Source: Monarcha castaneiventris obscurior (Eukaryota; Chordata; Aves; Passeriformes; Monarchidae). Taken from it: a DNA stretch of 64,000 nt. The stretch is taken from assembly GCA_026261815.1 (NCBI GenBank), contig JAMPIT010000300.1, positions 1,116,001-1,180,000 of the forward strand, in the 5' to 3' direction. The notes under the pieces were generated by a model, which was not told the origin of the DNA, did not search any database, and saw nothing but the letters and a program-made list of their open reading frames with translations. The position numbers and the translations under genes were made by a program. This document shows, one piece after another, positions 46,101 to 57,455 of this stretch (its first letter is position 1; each line of letters opens with the position of its first letter).

Positions 46101-48824
46101 ACTGGCACTGTCTTAGCCATGGCTGGGCTCTGGAGGCACAGACGGCTTGCCCGGGACTTCCCCTGCAGGAGTGGACACAGTGCAAGTGTCCACACAACGG
46201 ACAGGACAGCCTGTCCAGTGCAGTTTATCAGCCCTCAGCTCCAGGGTTTGTTTCCCCAGTGGAAAATGCCACATGGAAATAGGTTGACTTTCCTTAATCC
46301 CTACTAAACACAGCAAAATTGGGCTCTGAGTTGCCTGGAAGGTGCACACAGGGGGATACTCCGCGGCTCCTCCGGGACGCTGGGTGTGTGTGGGCAGGAT
46401 GCAGCCCTGGCCTTGGATTCCAGGGGAAAGGACACTTGTGCCCTCAGGTTCCTGCCCCAATCCTGATCCAAGGGAACCTGCTGGCCCTTCCCTGATGCAC
46501 GAAACTGTCGTGTTGCTATGAGAAAAGTGTTAAAAATAACTTGGCTACCAGGATGAAGTATTGGGATGGATGCAGAACGATCCCATTGGTTTTGTGCTCA
46601 CTCCAGCACCATTTCCTCTGTGGGACACCAGCTCCACTACCTTATGGATGAGCTCCCTATGCCCTGTCCAGCCCTTGTTCCTGATTTCACCTCCTTGCGG
46701 GGTCCAGCCAAGCGATCCCATGAACTCCGGATGCGTGGCTTGGCAGAAGTGCTTTTGAAAACACAAGACAGAGTAGGAACAGGAGGCAGATCCGTGTTCC
46801 GGGCTGTGCCAGCACCATCCCCAGCACACTGCAGTGTGGTGACAGGGCTGCACATCCCACACCGCCTCCCCAGCTCCGGGCTTGGGCTACACGTGCTGTG
46901 TGTGGAGAGAGGACTCATCAGGAGTCACGAGCTCAGTTACCCCACTCCAAATAACCCAAGGCTTTGCACAGGCTCCTTTGCAGCAGAACAAACAGAGCTA
47001 AGGCTGAAGGGATACAGGGCCCCAGTGCTGGCCCTGCTCGTGCCCACAGCACCATGCCCAACTCCTCTGAGCAGAGGGAGACAGGGAGGACCGGATCAGC
47101 AGCTGTGAACACACAGTGGGAACACAGTGAACCTGCTCGTGTCAAGCCTGGCACCTCGAGATCATATCAGGAGATAATAACTTCACTTGGCGTTGTCTGG
47201 AGGCAAACAGAGCCAAGGTTCTGCAGAGGCTGTGACAATGTGAGCACCACAGGCAGGATTTTCCAAAACACCCATGAGACATAGGGATAACCCCCCCCAC
47301 CCCATGACTTTTCAGGATACCCCTGATCCCCAGCCAGACGCACAAGCAACCATCTGGCACACCAAGCCACAGAATCCCAGCTCCTGCTGCACAAGCCCTT
47401 TCCCCAGCCCTGCTCCATCCCCAGGCTCAGCCAGACCCCAGACTCCTCATTTTCTTCATAACATTCACCTACCCCGCATTCCTGAGACACATCCCTGTGA
47501 ACTGAGGACATGGCAGAGGACAGAGTGCTGGTGATGGCACGGGGAGGCTGCCAGGCACCCACACAGAGCCCAGCCCTTATTTACGTGTGCTCCCTCTGGA
47601 GCTGCCTCCAGCACCACCTGAACCCTCATCCTCATCTGGGATCCAGCACTCCTCAGAGGGGCTTCACGCTCCTCAGAGGGGTTTCTCTGGGCCACAAAGA
47701 CTCTCCCTCAGGTGATAGGGGAGCAGGTTTGTTGCTAAATATGAGCTTTTTGATTGCAACATGCCAAAAGAAGGAGCCAGAAACTGTCGCACATATTATG
47801 GGGCAAAAATGAGCACCTGGCCCAGGGCACAGGAAACAGCACTGCTCCATCCCTCAGCCTGCTGGATGTGCTGCCATGGCAGGGACAGAGAAACAGCTGC
47901 TGGTCTCCCTTGGGATACCCCACATGCTCACACTGTCCCAGCCACACTTCGATCTCCCTTTGCTTCACCTTTTCTGGTTCAAAAAGTGATTTGCAGCTTT
48001 GAGCAGATACTTGAAGCAAACTGAGTGCTGTTCCCAAAGCAAAAAGAACCCCCAACGCCTTCTCCTCTGGCAAAAGGACAGGTTTGCTTTGATTAGAATG
48101 GAATTGCACTTTGGACTTGCTTCTTTGTCATGTTTCATGTTTTCCAAGCACTGCATAGGATTAGCTGGTTAATTAATACTTAGTATTATCCTCACAGATG
48201 GAGAGAGCTTCTAAGAACTCAAGGTAAAATATTTTAGCAATACAGATTTGTGCCAACCTAAATTTATACTCTTAAACATAATGAGATTAGTAACAAGGGG
48301 GAAAAGAAAGCGTGATGAGAGTAATAAAATACAGATCCTTTCTGTGCACACATCAGTCTCTCTGCCTTTGGAAGTCCCATCCTCTCCATGCACAGTGAGA
48401 AGGTTTAAACTCGTTCATTTATTTTTAATCAAGCCCATGTCTGATACAAATCTGCAGGATTTGTGGCCAGTTGTGCCACTGTCCCCAGCCAGTCGCTGCC
48501 ACAGCTCCCCAAAGGGCTCAGCACAGCCCAAGCATCCCATGTGGGAGGGCAGAACAAAGCTGGCTCAGCCACAGCCCATTCCCACCTCCAGATCTGAAGA
48601 TCTTACAAAATTTTCCTACTCAAAACCAGATAGAAAAATAAAATAAAAATCACTGAAAGGCATCCAGACGGGGTCAGTAAACATTTCATTTGGAAACATT
48701 TCTTTCCAAGCCAACCTTTTCAGCTACTTTCAGCAGAAGTTTCAGTTAAAGTGTTTTGACAGAGATTTTGAAGGTTGCATCAAGATAAAAAATTCAGATT
48801 TGCACTAAAAATGTAAAAATAAGG
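46101..48824. other. unique sequence, no gene recognised
   Basis: A short 19-bp near-duplication ('ctcctcagaggggcttcacg' and its neighbour) lies at about 47650-47690, and a C-run at 47291-47297. AT-rich, repeat-free parts lie at about 48100-48320 and 48600-48820. No exon was recognised. Confidence 0.4.
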
Positions 48825-48930
48825 TATAGAATCAAAGCTGGATGCAGCTCAGGTTGGGTTTGCTTTTGGCAGGGGGGGCAGAACAGATGATCTCCACAGC
48901 TCCTTCCAGCCTAAGCTTTTCCATGTTTCC
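48825..48930 (+). mobile_element. CR1 LINE 3' terminal fragment
   Basis: A degraded sense 3' end begins near 'tatagaatcaaagctggatg' (about 48825). The clearest block is 'cagatgatctccacagctcc' (about 48893), followed by 'ttccagcctaagcttttcca'. Roughly the final hundred bases are present. Confidence 0.6.
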
Positions 48931-49747
48931 ACGCAAACTATTTTAAAACACTTTCAAATATTGTGTCAGGAAGAGCCTTCTCAGAAAATAGTTTTCATCA
49001 ACAGTTAATCTCAGCAGTAAAAGAGCACTTGAGAAATGCCACGGAGCTCAGGGGGCTCAGTAACTTTATGTGCTCCCAGCTGCCTGACTCAAACTCAGCT
49101 GAGACCTGCTCCTCATTTGGCTGCGCTTCCCTTGGGATCACACAGCCCTCTGCTCAGAGAGGGAAAATCCCAAGCAATCAGACAGGGATGGATTTTATCC
49201 CGTGTCCCACGTACACCCTGCCCAGAACAGGCCAGAAGGGCCAATGTGATGGGGCTGGCACCACACTGAGCAGCTTTAGGGTCTGGCAGAGCCCCTGGAG
49301 GTGCTTCCAGGGGTGCAGGGGCTGCCCACAGCCTGCTGGGCTATCTGGAGTGCGTGCAGCACCAGACCCACTCATGGCTGCCAGGGCCATTTGCCCCCCA
49401 GGAATGTCACTTATAGGGCTGGTGGGATTTAGGGGGCAGAGCTAAGAGTGGGTGTGGGAGAGGGAGAGCTGCACCTCTGCTGCTTGGGCATGGCCAGCCC
49501 CAGCAGAGCACAGCAGGGTCTCACCTGCAGCCAGGGCAGCTGGGCTGGCATCGCTGCTGCTGCCTCATGTCCTCACGGCAAACAGCAACGCTGGCAGTCT
49601 GCTGAGAGAAACAACCCCAAATCTCTGTGGAGTCTCCTGAGGAATTAGGAATAACTAAAGGCAGTAGGAGGTCTCCTTACTGGAGCACCACTCTCCATCC
49701 TCAGCGAAGAGTAACCCTGGAGCAGCCCATGTGAGGGCTCCTTTCCC
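48931..49747. other. unique sequence, no gene recognised
   Basis: Mixed-composition sequence with short overlapping frames. No repeat family or exon signature was seen between the two flanking CR1 remnants. Confidence 0.4.
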
Positions 49748-49900
49748 TATCACAGAGTGGTTTGGGTTAGAAGGGACCTTTAAAGATCACCCAGTCCAGC
49801 TGCCCTGCCACGGGCAGGACACCTTTCAGCAGACCAGGCTGACCAGAGCTCCATCTGACCTGGCCTTTAATGTCGCCAGGGATGGGGTATCTGCTCCTCT
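49748..49900 (-). mobile_element. CR1 LINE 3' fragment, antisense
   Basis: The + strand has 'atcacagagtggtttgggtt' (about 49749), 'agaagggacctttaaagatc' (about 49769) and 'gccacgggcaggacaccttt' (about 49806). It continues with 'gaccaggctgaccagagctc' (about 49832) and 'tggcctttaatgtcgccagg' (about 49860). These blocks keep the order of an inverted CR1 3' end. It extends a little further 5' than the other terminal scraps. Confidence 0.85.
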
Positions 49901-52582
49901 GTCGTGGGAGGACAAGGAGCATCTCCGGGGCACTTGAAGGGATGATAAAAATTCCAGTTTCTCCACAGAGGAGATAAAGCTTCTGCCTTGGCCAGGGGAC
50001 AGCAGTGCTGCTCCCTGCTGAGGACAGCCTGGCCAGGTAGATGAGGCCTTTCCTGAGGTGCTCCCAAAGACTGGCTTCTCCTTTGATTCTGGTCAAGGAA
50101 AGATGATCCTTTGAGCAGGAGCTTCCTGCAGCCTTCCCAGCTGTGCAGGACTGTCATCTCAGTTACACCTGAAATAGAGCAGAGCATTTGCCTCTTCCAC
50201 TTTGTGTGGAGACAGTGATAATTAGAACAAAGAGGAGCCTGAACTTTGCAGTGACGGGAACTTCAGTGGGGAGGAATCACACTGGCAGGAAAATCAATCC
50301 TCTGCAAAAAGGGAAAAGAAAAAAACCCAACCCATGAGGCCAGAGCTCTTCAATGAGACTAACAGCATGTTCAGCCAAATTTGGGGTCCCCAATTAGACA
50401 GCTCAGATTAAACAAAGACTGGCAGAAGATCTGCCTGGGAAAAAAAAAAGAAATCTGACCTAAATAAGATATTTTCAAAGATGAGATCAGTGTGGAGAGC
50501 AGCTGTGGCCCACACATCCGCTCTCAGCTGGGTCTAGGTCTGCACCAAGCAGGCCCCATTCTGCTCTGACTGGCCACAGCAGCACTGGGAGCAGTGGCAG
50601 GAGGGCCAGGCCTGCAGGGGAGGCACAGCCATCAGGTGAGACATCCCAGAGGGAGTTAACGCACCACACACCGCAGGAATATTAATTCAGCCCTCTTGTT
50701 TGTAATCTTAAGGATTTAATTTTAGAAATCACAGCTCATCGGGAATTACTCACTGAACCTGGAAACAGCAGGCTGGAAGGAAGAAGTACAAGTGCTCCTG
50801 CCAGCCACTGCTCAAAACCAGCAGGAGACAGGAGCCAGCCTGGAGGGGGAGCAGACCCACCACCTTCAGGGCCACTGGCCCCGGGCCAGCACCACGGGAC
50901 AGCCTGGAAAACTGTGGCAGCACCAAGAGGATCGATGCAAAGGGCTGAAGAGGAGACAGAGGAGGTCCCAGCAGAGTGGGGTCACCGCTGCCAGCCCTGC
51001 TCACCCACCCCATGGCTGGGGTCTCTGCTGCAGGGTGCAGCATCCCAGAGGCGGCTCTGCTCTCCTGCTCCAGCAGAATGAAGCCTCTGCCTGCCCACAA
51101 GGCACAAGGGCCTGAAGCAGGCTGAGCCAGGCACAGCACCCACAACCCCCTGCTGTAAATTCAGCCCCTCAGTGACGGACACAGCTGGAAATCACCACAG
51201 GACACTGTATGGCTTGGGGTGTGTGGTGGGTCTTCTCCTGCTCCCCAGCACCACTCACCCCCTGCACACGGAGAGCTTGGGCAGCACAGCCCATCACCCT
51301 CTGATGCTCAAATCAGCCTGTCACCCTCTGATCCTCAAATCCCACTGGAGCTGGGAGCGCTGAGAATTCACCTGCAGCTCGCTGGGAACGAGAGCACAAG
51401 GAGAGGCCGTGTGACCTCCTCCCAGGCTCCTGCTGCACCGGTGCCCCAGGATCTGAGGTACAACCCCCTTCGGGGCCAGATCCAGATCTCTCTGCAAGCC
51501 AGCAGCATCCTCACAGCTTGCAGGAGAGCTCTGCCAGGGCAGGGAGCCCAGAAAAGCCCTGCCAGGGGCAATGCAGCTCGCCCAGCACTTGCAAGCTGGG
51601 AGGGAGCTTCTGTGGGAGAGAAATGGCTGCACGTGGAGATGGGGGGCTGCAGGGGGTCAGGGATGAGTTTAAGGTGCCCCTCTTATCTCACAGGGGTGCG
51701 TTGCTGTACCTCCCCTACATCCTGCCCTGGATCCTGCCGGTCTCTGCCAGGGATGGAGACCCAGCAGTGCTGTCACCTCTCCATCCCAGGGATCACCTTT
51801 GGGAAGGGGGCCTGGGTGGGCTGGTGGAGGTGACCAGGGCTGGGACAGGGTCCGTGCCGTGGCTGCAGCCCCGCTCCTGCAGCTGCCACACGCGGGTTTG
51901 TACCGCGCCTGCAGGGCCCGCCGATGGAAAGCTCCAAGTGCTATATTTAGCCTCTCGTTCGTGGAAATACATCGTTGGGTTTCATAGTGGATTTTGTAGA
52001 CTATTAAACCCATCCGAGGTGTTCGGGGAGGACAGAAGTTCTCTCAGCCCCGCTGCCCACCTAGGGCCGGCCAGCATCACCCCCGGGCACGCTCCATGCT
52101 CCTCCCTGCCTCCGGCATCCTCAGGAAATTACACAGCCTTATTGAACAACCTTGCTCTGACCCAGCCATCCGATCCGGAGGCAGCGATAGCCAGACTCTC
52201 ACCACTCACTTGAGCAAACAGTGTCTCTGTCCCTCAGCATCGCCTCCGGCCCCGCGGGCCCCCCACCCCAAAGGAGCAGCACAGCCCCCCAGCCCCGCGG
52301 GCTGCAGCCCACGCGCCCCATCTGAAATTCAATTAAGACAAACATTATTTCGCTGTCACCCAGTCAGGAAGCATTGCAGCACCCTGCGCATTGCATGCGG
52401 GAGGAGGCAATGCAATTCCCGTGCAGAGGTGGGGGGTCTCCGGGCCCTCGCTCCCAACGACACCCGACTGTGGCAGCTTCCAGGGCAGCGTTTGGGTTAA
52501 ACCCGGGGCGGTGGTTAAATCATCAGCTAAATGGCACTGCTCAGCCTCCAGGCCTCCGAGGTGAGCACAAAGGAGTCAAAGC
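49901..52582. other. unique sequence, no gene recognised
   Basis: A + frame of 231 codons (51518-52213) and one of 204 codons (51219-51833) overlap each other and minus-strand frames, with no known domain. CpG-bearing patches occur near 51840-51930 and 52240-52330. Confidence 0.4.
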
Positions 52583-52611
52583 GGGGAGGGGAGGGGAGGG
52601 GAGGGGAGGGG
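52583..52611. repeat. (GGGGA)n pentanucleotide microsatellite
   Basis: About six copies of GGGGA follow each other without interruption. Four or more G-runs of length four separated by single A bases fit the sequence rule for a very stable DNA G-quadruplex on the + strand. Confidence 0.92.
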
Positions 52612-55600
52612 ACCCTGCTGCTGCTGGGGACCAGCCCACTGGGATGCTCAGCTCCTGCTCCTGGCAGTGGGCACAGCACACGGGGATCCCACAGAAGCTG
52701 AACCACCTCCTCCTCCCTCACCTCCAACCTGCAGCAGAAATTACACTCTAATTTCTGCAAAAACGATAAGTTTAATTTGAAAGGGCATAATTCTTAATTT
52801 ATGTGTTGTCATGAACAAAGACAGCAAAAGTAGGTCATTTCATTATCTGCTGCCTGAGTATTTTGCCAAGGAGCCAAGACATAAAGCTAAACAAAATCAT
52901 CACCCAAGGTTTGGGATTTGTTTGTGGAAAAAAAAAAAATATTATGGTTATTTTTCTACTTGCTTGATTTGCACATCTTGGATTGGAGAGCATATTTAGC
53001 TTGGCTTTAAAGCATGCATTTATTGTGACTGTCATATTTGATAGTGCTGCCTATAGTCAAAGAGCAATCTTTCATGGATACACTGTCTCAATTTATAATT
53101 CAATATCACAGCTCTGAGAACTCATACAATAAGTCAGCCAACAACAAAAAGCCTAAAATGTCTGTATGCAAATAAACATGTCAGTGCATGAATGAGCACC
53201 TTCTAGGAAGGGCCTGCCAGCTCCCTCCCTGCTGCAAACCTCCCAGCCAGCTGAAGGACAGGAGGCATGGAGCAGCCCAGCCTCTGGGAGCTGTGCCCAG
53301 GTCCTGCCAGCCTCCCTGAGCATTTGGGGAGATGCCTCCAGGGCAGGGAGAGCAACTCCCCGGACAGGGACTGCACCACCTGCACTGTGACTGCACAAAG
53401 GAGCCCTTACTCATCATAGCAGGCTCCTCACCCTCTCTCAGCAGCACCCAGGGGCGCCTTGGTCACCTTGAGACCCACCAAGGCTGGGCTTTTCCTCAGA
53501 GCACAGGGGAAGGACCTGCATCGCCCCTGGGACAGGCACAGCCGCGCACAGGGAGAGCCTCCAGGGCACTAAATCCTGCTGCTCCCTGTGTGCCCACCTG
53601 CCCCCAGCCCTCTGCCCACAGGTGGGAGCCCCACTGGATCCCAAATCCCCATCCTGACCCGTGGCATTATCTCAGCCCTGTGTGCTGGGTTATTGCCTGA
53701 TCTTCCGGGGCACTGTGGCCCCGTGCTGTGAGTGGCTGTGTCTCCAGCCTCACCTCCTGCATGGTTTCACACTGCTGCTGCAGCCTGGCTTCCCACTCTT
53801 CCCAGTGTTCCTGCACTGATCTTGAGGCCACTGATCAATAAACCTGTGGGCAGCACCACTGTGCTCAGCCCCATGGAATAATTCCTACGGTGGGGAGGAC
53901 ACATCCCCACAGAGCATCCCAACCCCTGCTGCTCCCTGGGGAGTGGCTCAGATGAGAGTGAAAAGCTGGAGCTTCTCTAGCCTGTGTCCATCTGCAGCCA
54001 AATGTGGGGTGATTTGGGGCTGTGTTCAGGTATGCTGAGCTGACAACCTCTGTTGTCACAAAAACCTGTGCTTTTTGGGAGCAAGTATCCAGTGGGGATG
54101 GAGGAGTGGACCCCAAAGCTGCAAGGGGTGAATCATGGGTGGCACTGCTGTCCTGAGAGCACAGAGCTGGCTCAGCTGCTTGCGGGTGAGACGGACCCTC
54201 CTCAGCCCTGTGCCAGGGTCAGGCAGTGGCTCTGGTACTCAGCCTCCCACCAAGGGCTGCCCCAGGGAAGTCCCCTGCAGATGAAGGCAGGAGGTTACTG
54301 CAAGACCCTCACCTGACTCAGAAACCACCAGCAGGGCCTTGAGAGCAAAGTTGTGCCACTGGCAGGAGCATCCACTGCTCATTCTGCCTCCAGAGCGTGG
54401 CAGGTCCAGCAGATTGGGGCAGATTGTTTGCAATCAGGCAACAAAGGGGAGAAAATCTGAAGTACTGAGCAATTCCAGCTCCTGATCACAGCCGAGGAAA
54501 TTGTGACATTCTTATACAAGAAGAAGCTCAGTGACTTGAGGATGCTGTAAGTTATTACCTTAGTCTGGGCAGGGAAATTGCCTGGCCACCTCCTCCCCTC
54601 ACCAAGGAATGATTCCTGCTGGACCCTGTGGTTTTTCCTTCTTCAGCACTTGGTGGTGGAAAGGTCCTCATCAGCTTTGAAGCTCTGCTCCACCTGCTTG
54701 TTACTGCCCAGTTTTAGGAGCTCCCTGAGCAGGCGCAGTGTGACCCAGCTCACCCCAAGGAGCTCCAGAGATAATCAGTGCCTTCTGCCTGGGCCCTCAT
54801 TAGACCTGCATTCCCTAATTCCCCTGAGAGAAAGTTTGGAGGAGGTTTCGCAGACCTTGACCCAAGTCCACCCTTTTCGAGCCAGGGTGATCTGGCAGAG
54901 CAGAGACCCAACTGCGCAGAGCCCTAAAGGACATCCTGTGGTCATTCTGCCTCCTCCAAGACATGGATTTCATTCCCAGAGGTCTGGATCCCGATGGATG
55001 CTGAGCACTTGCATTTTTTCACAGCAGACAGCCCGATCTATAAGCATTAAATAAGAGTGAACAGTTTTCCTTTTACCCACTGACGTATAAAATGGGTTTG
55101 TGTGAGGATTAGGGAGCAGAGGTGGGAAACGTCTTTATCTGCTAATGATCCTGTGAATTATACATGTTTAGTATTCATGCATCTGAAGAAGAGGCAAACA
55201 TAGCCATTTTCAGTGGAATGACCTTTACCAGCAGCCAATACATTTACATTTAATTTAGAATTACAATTACTGGGTCAACTTGGGAGCAAGTGGAACTTAG
55301 ATTTATGGAGAAGAGACAAAAATTGGTCTTTCTGCCTTCATCAGAAAAACTCCTATTTTTCTCTTAAATAACCCCCTCCAACCTGATCTCCAGCAGGGAC
55401 CTGGAGCATCCCCAATGCATTTGAGCAGCAGCACTTGTGTGTTTTGGCTGGGTGAAGGCTGGGGACTGTGAGTTTGGTCCATTGCCCATCAGAGCATGGC
55501 TCAGGCTTTGGTCAGCCAGCAGCAGGGAGCTTCCATCACCCACTGCTGCACGTGGGAAGGAGCCAGAGGCAGGAGCTGAGGGGCAGCATCTCTGTTTGGA

Positions 55601-55872
55601 CACTCGTAAAGAGCCTTGGCTCTGGCCCGGCCTTCTGGAGTGGAGCAGCTGCCTCTCTGCCTGTTATGGCAGAGATTATTCCAGGGCCAGCTCAGCTCCT
55701 GTGCGTGCACTGAGGGCCTGGTTTGGGGTTGTCACCATCTGCAGGGGGTGGCCCTGGCTGGAGGGGATCCAGCAGGACCTTTCCTCAATGATCCTTCCAG
55801 GACGTCCAGCCAGGCTTGTCCCACTCACAGCTTGTTCAGGTAACCACCCTGCAGGGTTCTGAGGTGCCTGTA
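52612..55872. other. unique sequence with AT-rich blocks, no gene recognised
   Basis: AT-rich and repeat-free blocks run from about 52740 to 53180 and 55060 to 55360. Both have composition typical of conserved elements, without proof. An AATAAA lies at 53838 in 'gatcaataaacctgtggg', with no coding sequence identified upstream. Confidence 0.4.
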
Positions 55873-55924
<52 letters not shown>

Positions 55925-55972
55925 CGACGATGATGATAATAATAATGATGATAATAATAATAATAATAATAA

Positions 55973-56037
<65 letters not shown>

Positions 56038-56038
56038 A
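55873..56038. repeat. compound triplet microsatellite (ATG)n-(AAT)n-(AGT)n
   Basis: An uninterrupted triplet-phase array begins as ATG repeats (about 55873-55921) and passes a short mixed segment with GACGAC. It becomes AAT repeats (to about 55973) and ends as more than twenty AGT repeats (to about 56037). The triplet register is kept throughout, so frames across it read as homopolymers such as poly-Met, Ile, Val or Ser, Tyr, Thr on the other strand. Those frames are artefacts of the array. Confidence 0.97.
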
Positions 56039-56394
56039 ACCACTGCCTCTTGGCTGGGTTATTGCAAGTGTTCCTGCCTGCTCTGAGCCATCGCTGCTGG
56101 CCGTGGGGTCTGGTGGCACCAGGGCACTCCATGGTGTTTGAGAAGGGTTGGGAATCGTGTCCCCATCACCAGCTTCCTGTAAAACTGGGAGGAGAGGGGA
56201 GGTGCAGCTCTAGCAAAGGGGCTTCCTGGAGTGCTTCTGGACAAATCAGACAAACTCCCGGCACATGAAGAGCCCCCTCATGTGCCCCAAAAGCTGTCCC
56301 TTGCAGTTGTTCCCGAGCCCTGTGAGGTGCCAGCAGCGTGTGCCGGGCTGTAGCTGGGCAGTCACAGGGCACTGCTCCCATTAGCAGGCGATTC
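56039..56394. other. unique sequence, no gene recognised
   Basis: Short unique stretch between the triplet array and the CpG-rich patch. It is GC-moderate, with no exon signature or repeat family recognised. Confidence 0.4.
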
Positions 56395-56830
56395 CCGTTC
56401 AATCCCTACGCGTGCCGCGGGTGGGAGCTCAGCAGCGGCCCCCGGGCTCTCCGGCTGCCGGGCTGGGGCTGGGGCTGGGGCTGGGGCTGGGGCTGGGGCC
56501 GGGGCCGCTCCCATGGCCCCGCCGCCTCCGGCTCTGTCACCTCCGGCTCTGCGGATGCTTGAGGCGCTCGGCAGGCAGCAGGGATCCCGCAGGGATGCGG
56601 TCCAGCAGGAAAAGGGTGCTATGCCCGAGCGCTGTCCCAGTGCGGGCTGGTGAGAGCAGCATCCCCGCCCTGCTGGTCCCCAGAGCCCCGCGGTGCCTAT
56701 GGGACGCTCGGCATCCTTTTCCGGGGTGGAAAAAGGCCCTCTGGCATTGCTGCTGTCCCCGTAGCCGCGCAGCCAGCACGGGGCTAGCGAGCCCCACGGC
56801 TGGGCCACGCACTGGCCACGGCCAGCGTCT
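56395..56830. other. CpG-rich patch, CpG-island candidate
   Basis: By eye count there are about thirty-five CpG dinucleotides in some 430 bases. It contains the GGGGCT array. On the minus strand an ATG at about 56514 lies in the context GGGGCCATGGGAG, close to the ideal vertebrate start context. It opens a short Ala/Pro-rich frame running to about 56362. This combination could be a promoter and first exon of a minus-strand gene, but no splice donor was confirmed and no TATA box was seen. Confidence 0.5.
56461..56507. repeat. (GGGGCT)n hexanucleotide repeat
   Basis: About six units of GGGGCT end in two GGGGCC units. The G-runs are regularly spaced with CT loops and satisfy the G-quadruplex rule on the + strand. 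On the minus strand it encodes an Ala-Pro dipeptide repeat in the short frame discussed with the CpG patch. Confidence 0.93.
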
Positions 56831-57124
56831 GCCTTATGGCCATCAAGGGCAGGTGAGACAGCCCACAATGTCCCTGTTCCCAGAAGATGCCCGCTGGCAT
56901 GGGAGGGATGAAGGATGGGGATGATGAGGATGGGCTGGATGTCAGCCCCCAGAACCCCTGATCCCAAGGGCACACCAGGAACCCTGGTAACAGCTCTGGG
57001 CCTGTGGAAAGCCCAGGGTGGGCAGCAGGAGCAGGCACAGCACCTGTGTCCCTGGAGCTGCAGCTGCTGCTGGAAGGGTGGCAAGGCTTGAAGTCACATC
57101 GTGGTAAGCAACAGGATTTTCCTC

Positions 57125-57240
57125 TAGATATAGATTATATATAGAAATATAATCTTTCTTTTTTATATAGAAATAAATAGATATGTCTATCATTACATAT
57201 TTATACAGAAATATATAGGTTATATAGAAATATATATCCA
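57125..57240. repeat. AT-rich low-complexity tract
   Basis: The tract is dominated by 'tatagaaata', 'atatata' and related words and has almost no G or C. It ends a few bases before a sense CR1 copy. It may have grown from a small AT microsatellite. Confidence 0.7.
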
Positions 57241-57242
57241 TC

Positions 57243-57455
57243 TCTAGTTCTTCCCTGTGAGGGTGGGGAGGCCCTGGCACAGGGTGCCCAGAGAAGCTGT
57301 GGCTGCCCCTGGATCCCTGGCAGTGTCCAAGGCCAGGCTGGATGGGGCTGGGAGCAGCCTGGGACAGTGGAAGGTGTCCCTGCCCATGGCAGGGTTGGAT
57401 GACATGAGACTTAAGGTCCCTTCCAACCCAAACCAATCTATGATTCTATGACATA
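57243..57455 (+). mobile_element. CR1 LINE fragment, 3' end with intact terminal octamers
   Basis: A 5'-truncated sense copy starts at 'agttcttccctgtgagggtg' (about 57245). It includes 'ctggatccctggcagtgtcc' (about 57309) and 'cagcctgggacagtggaagg' (about 57354), and ends in 'ccttccaacccaaaccaatc' (57418-57437) plus 'tatgattctatgac'. The near-perfect CR1 end makes it one of the best-preserved insertions in the window. Confidence 0.93.

Noticed and set aside
45521..46307. Several frames of about 130 codons on both strands
   Set aside because: They lie across a GC-rich CR1 fragment (45655-46100) and are remnants or shadows of it.
53830..53860. A gene 3' end at an AATAAA hexamer
   Set aside because: The hexamer is followed by GT-containing sequence, but no coding sequence or splice structure upstream supports a transcript. 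Such hexamers are frequent by chance.
55816..56268. Frames encoding poly-Met, poly-Ile, poly-Val, poly-Ser or poly-Tyr
   Set aside because: They are translations of the triplet microsatellite at 55873-56038 in different phases.
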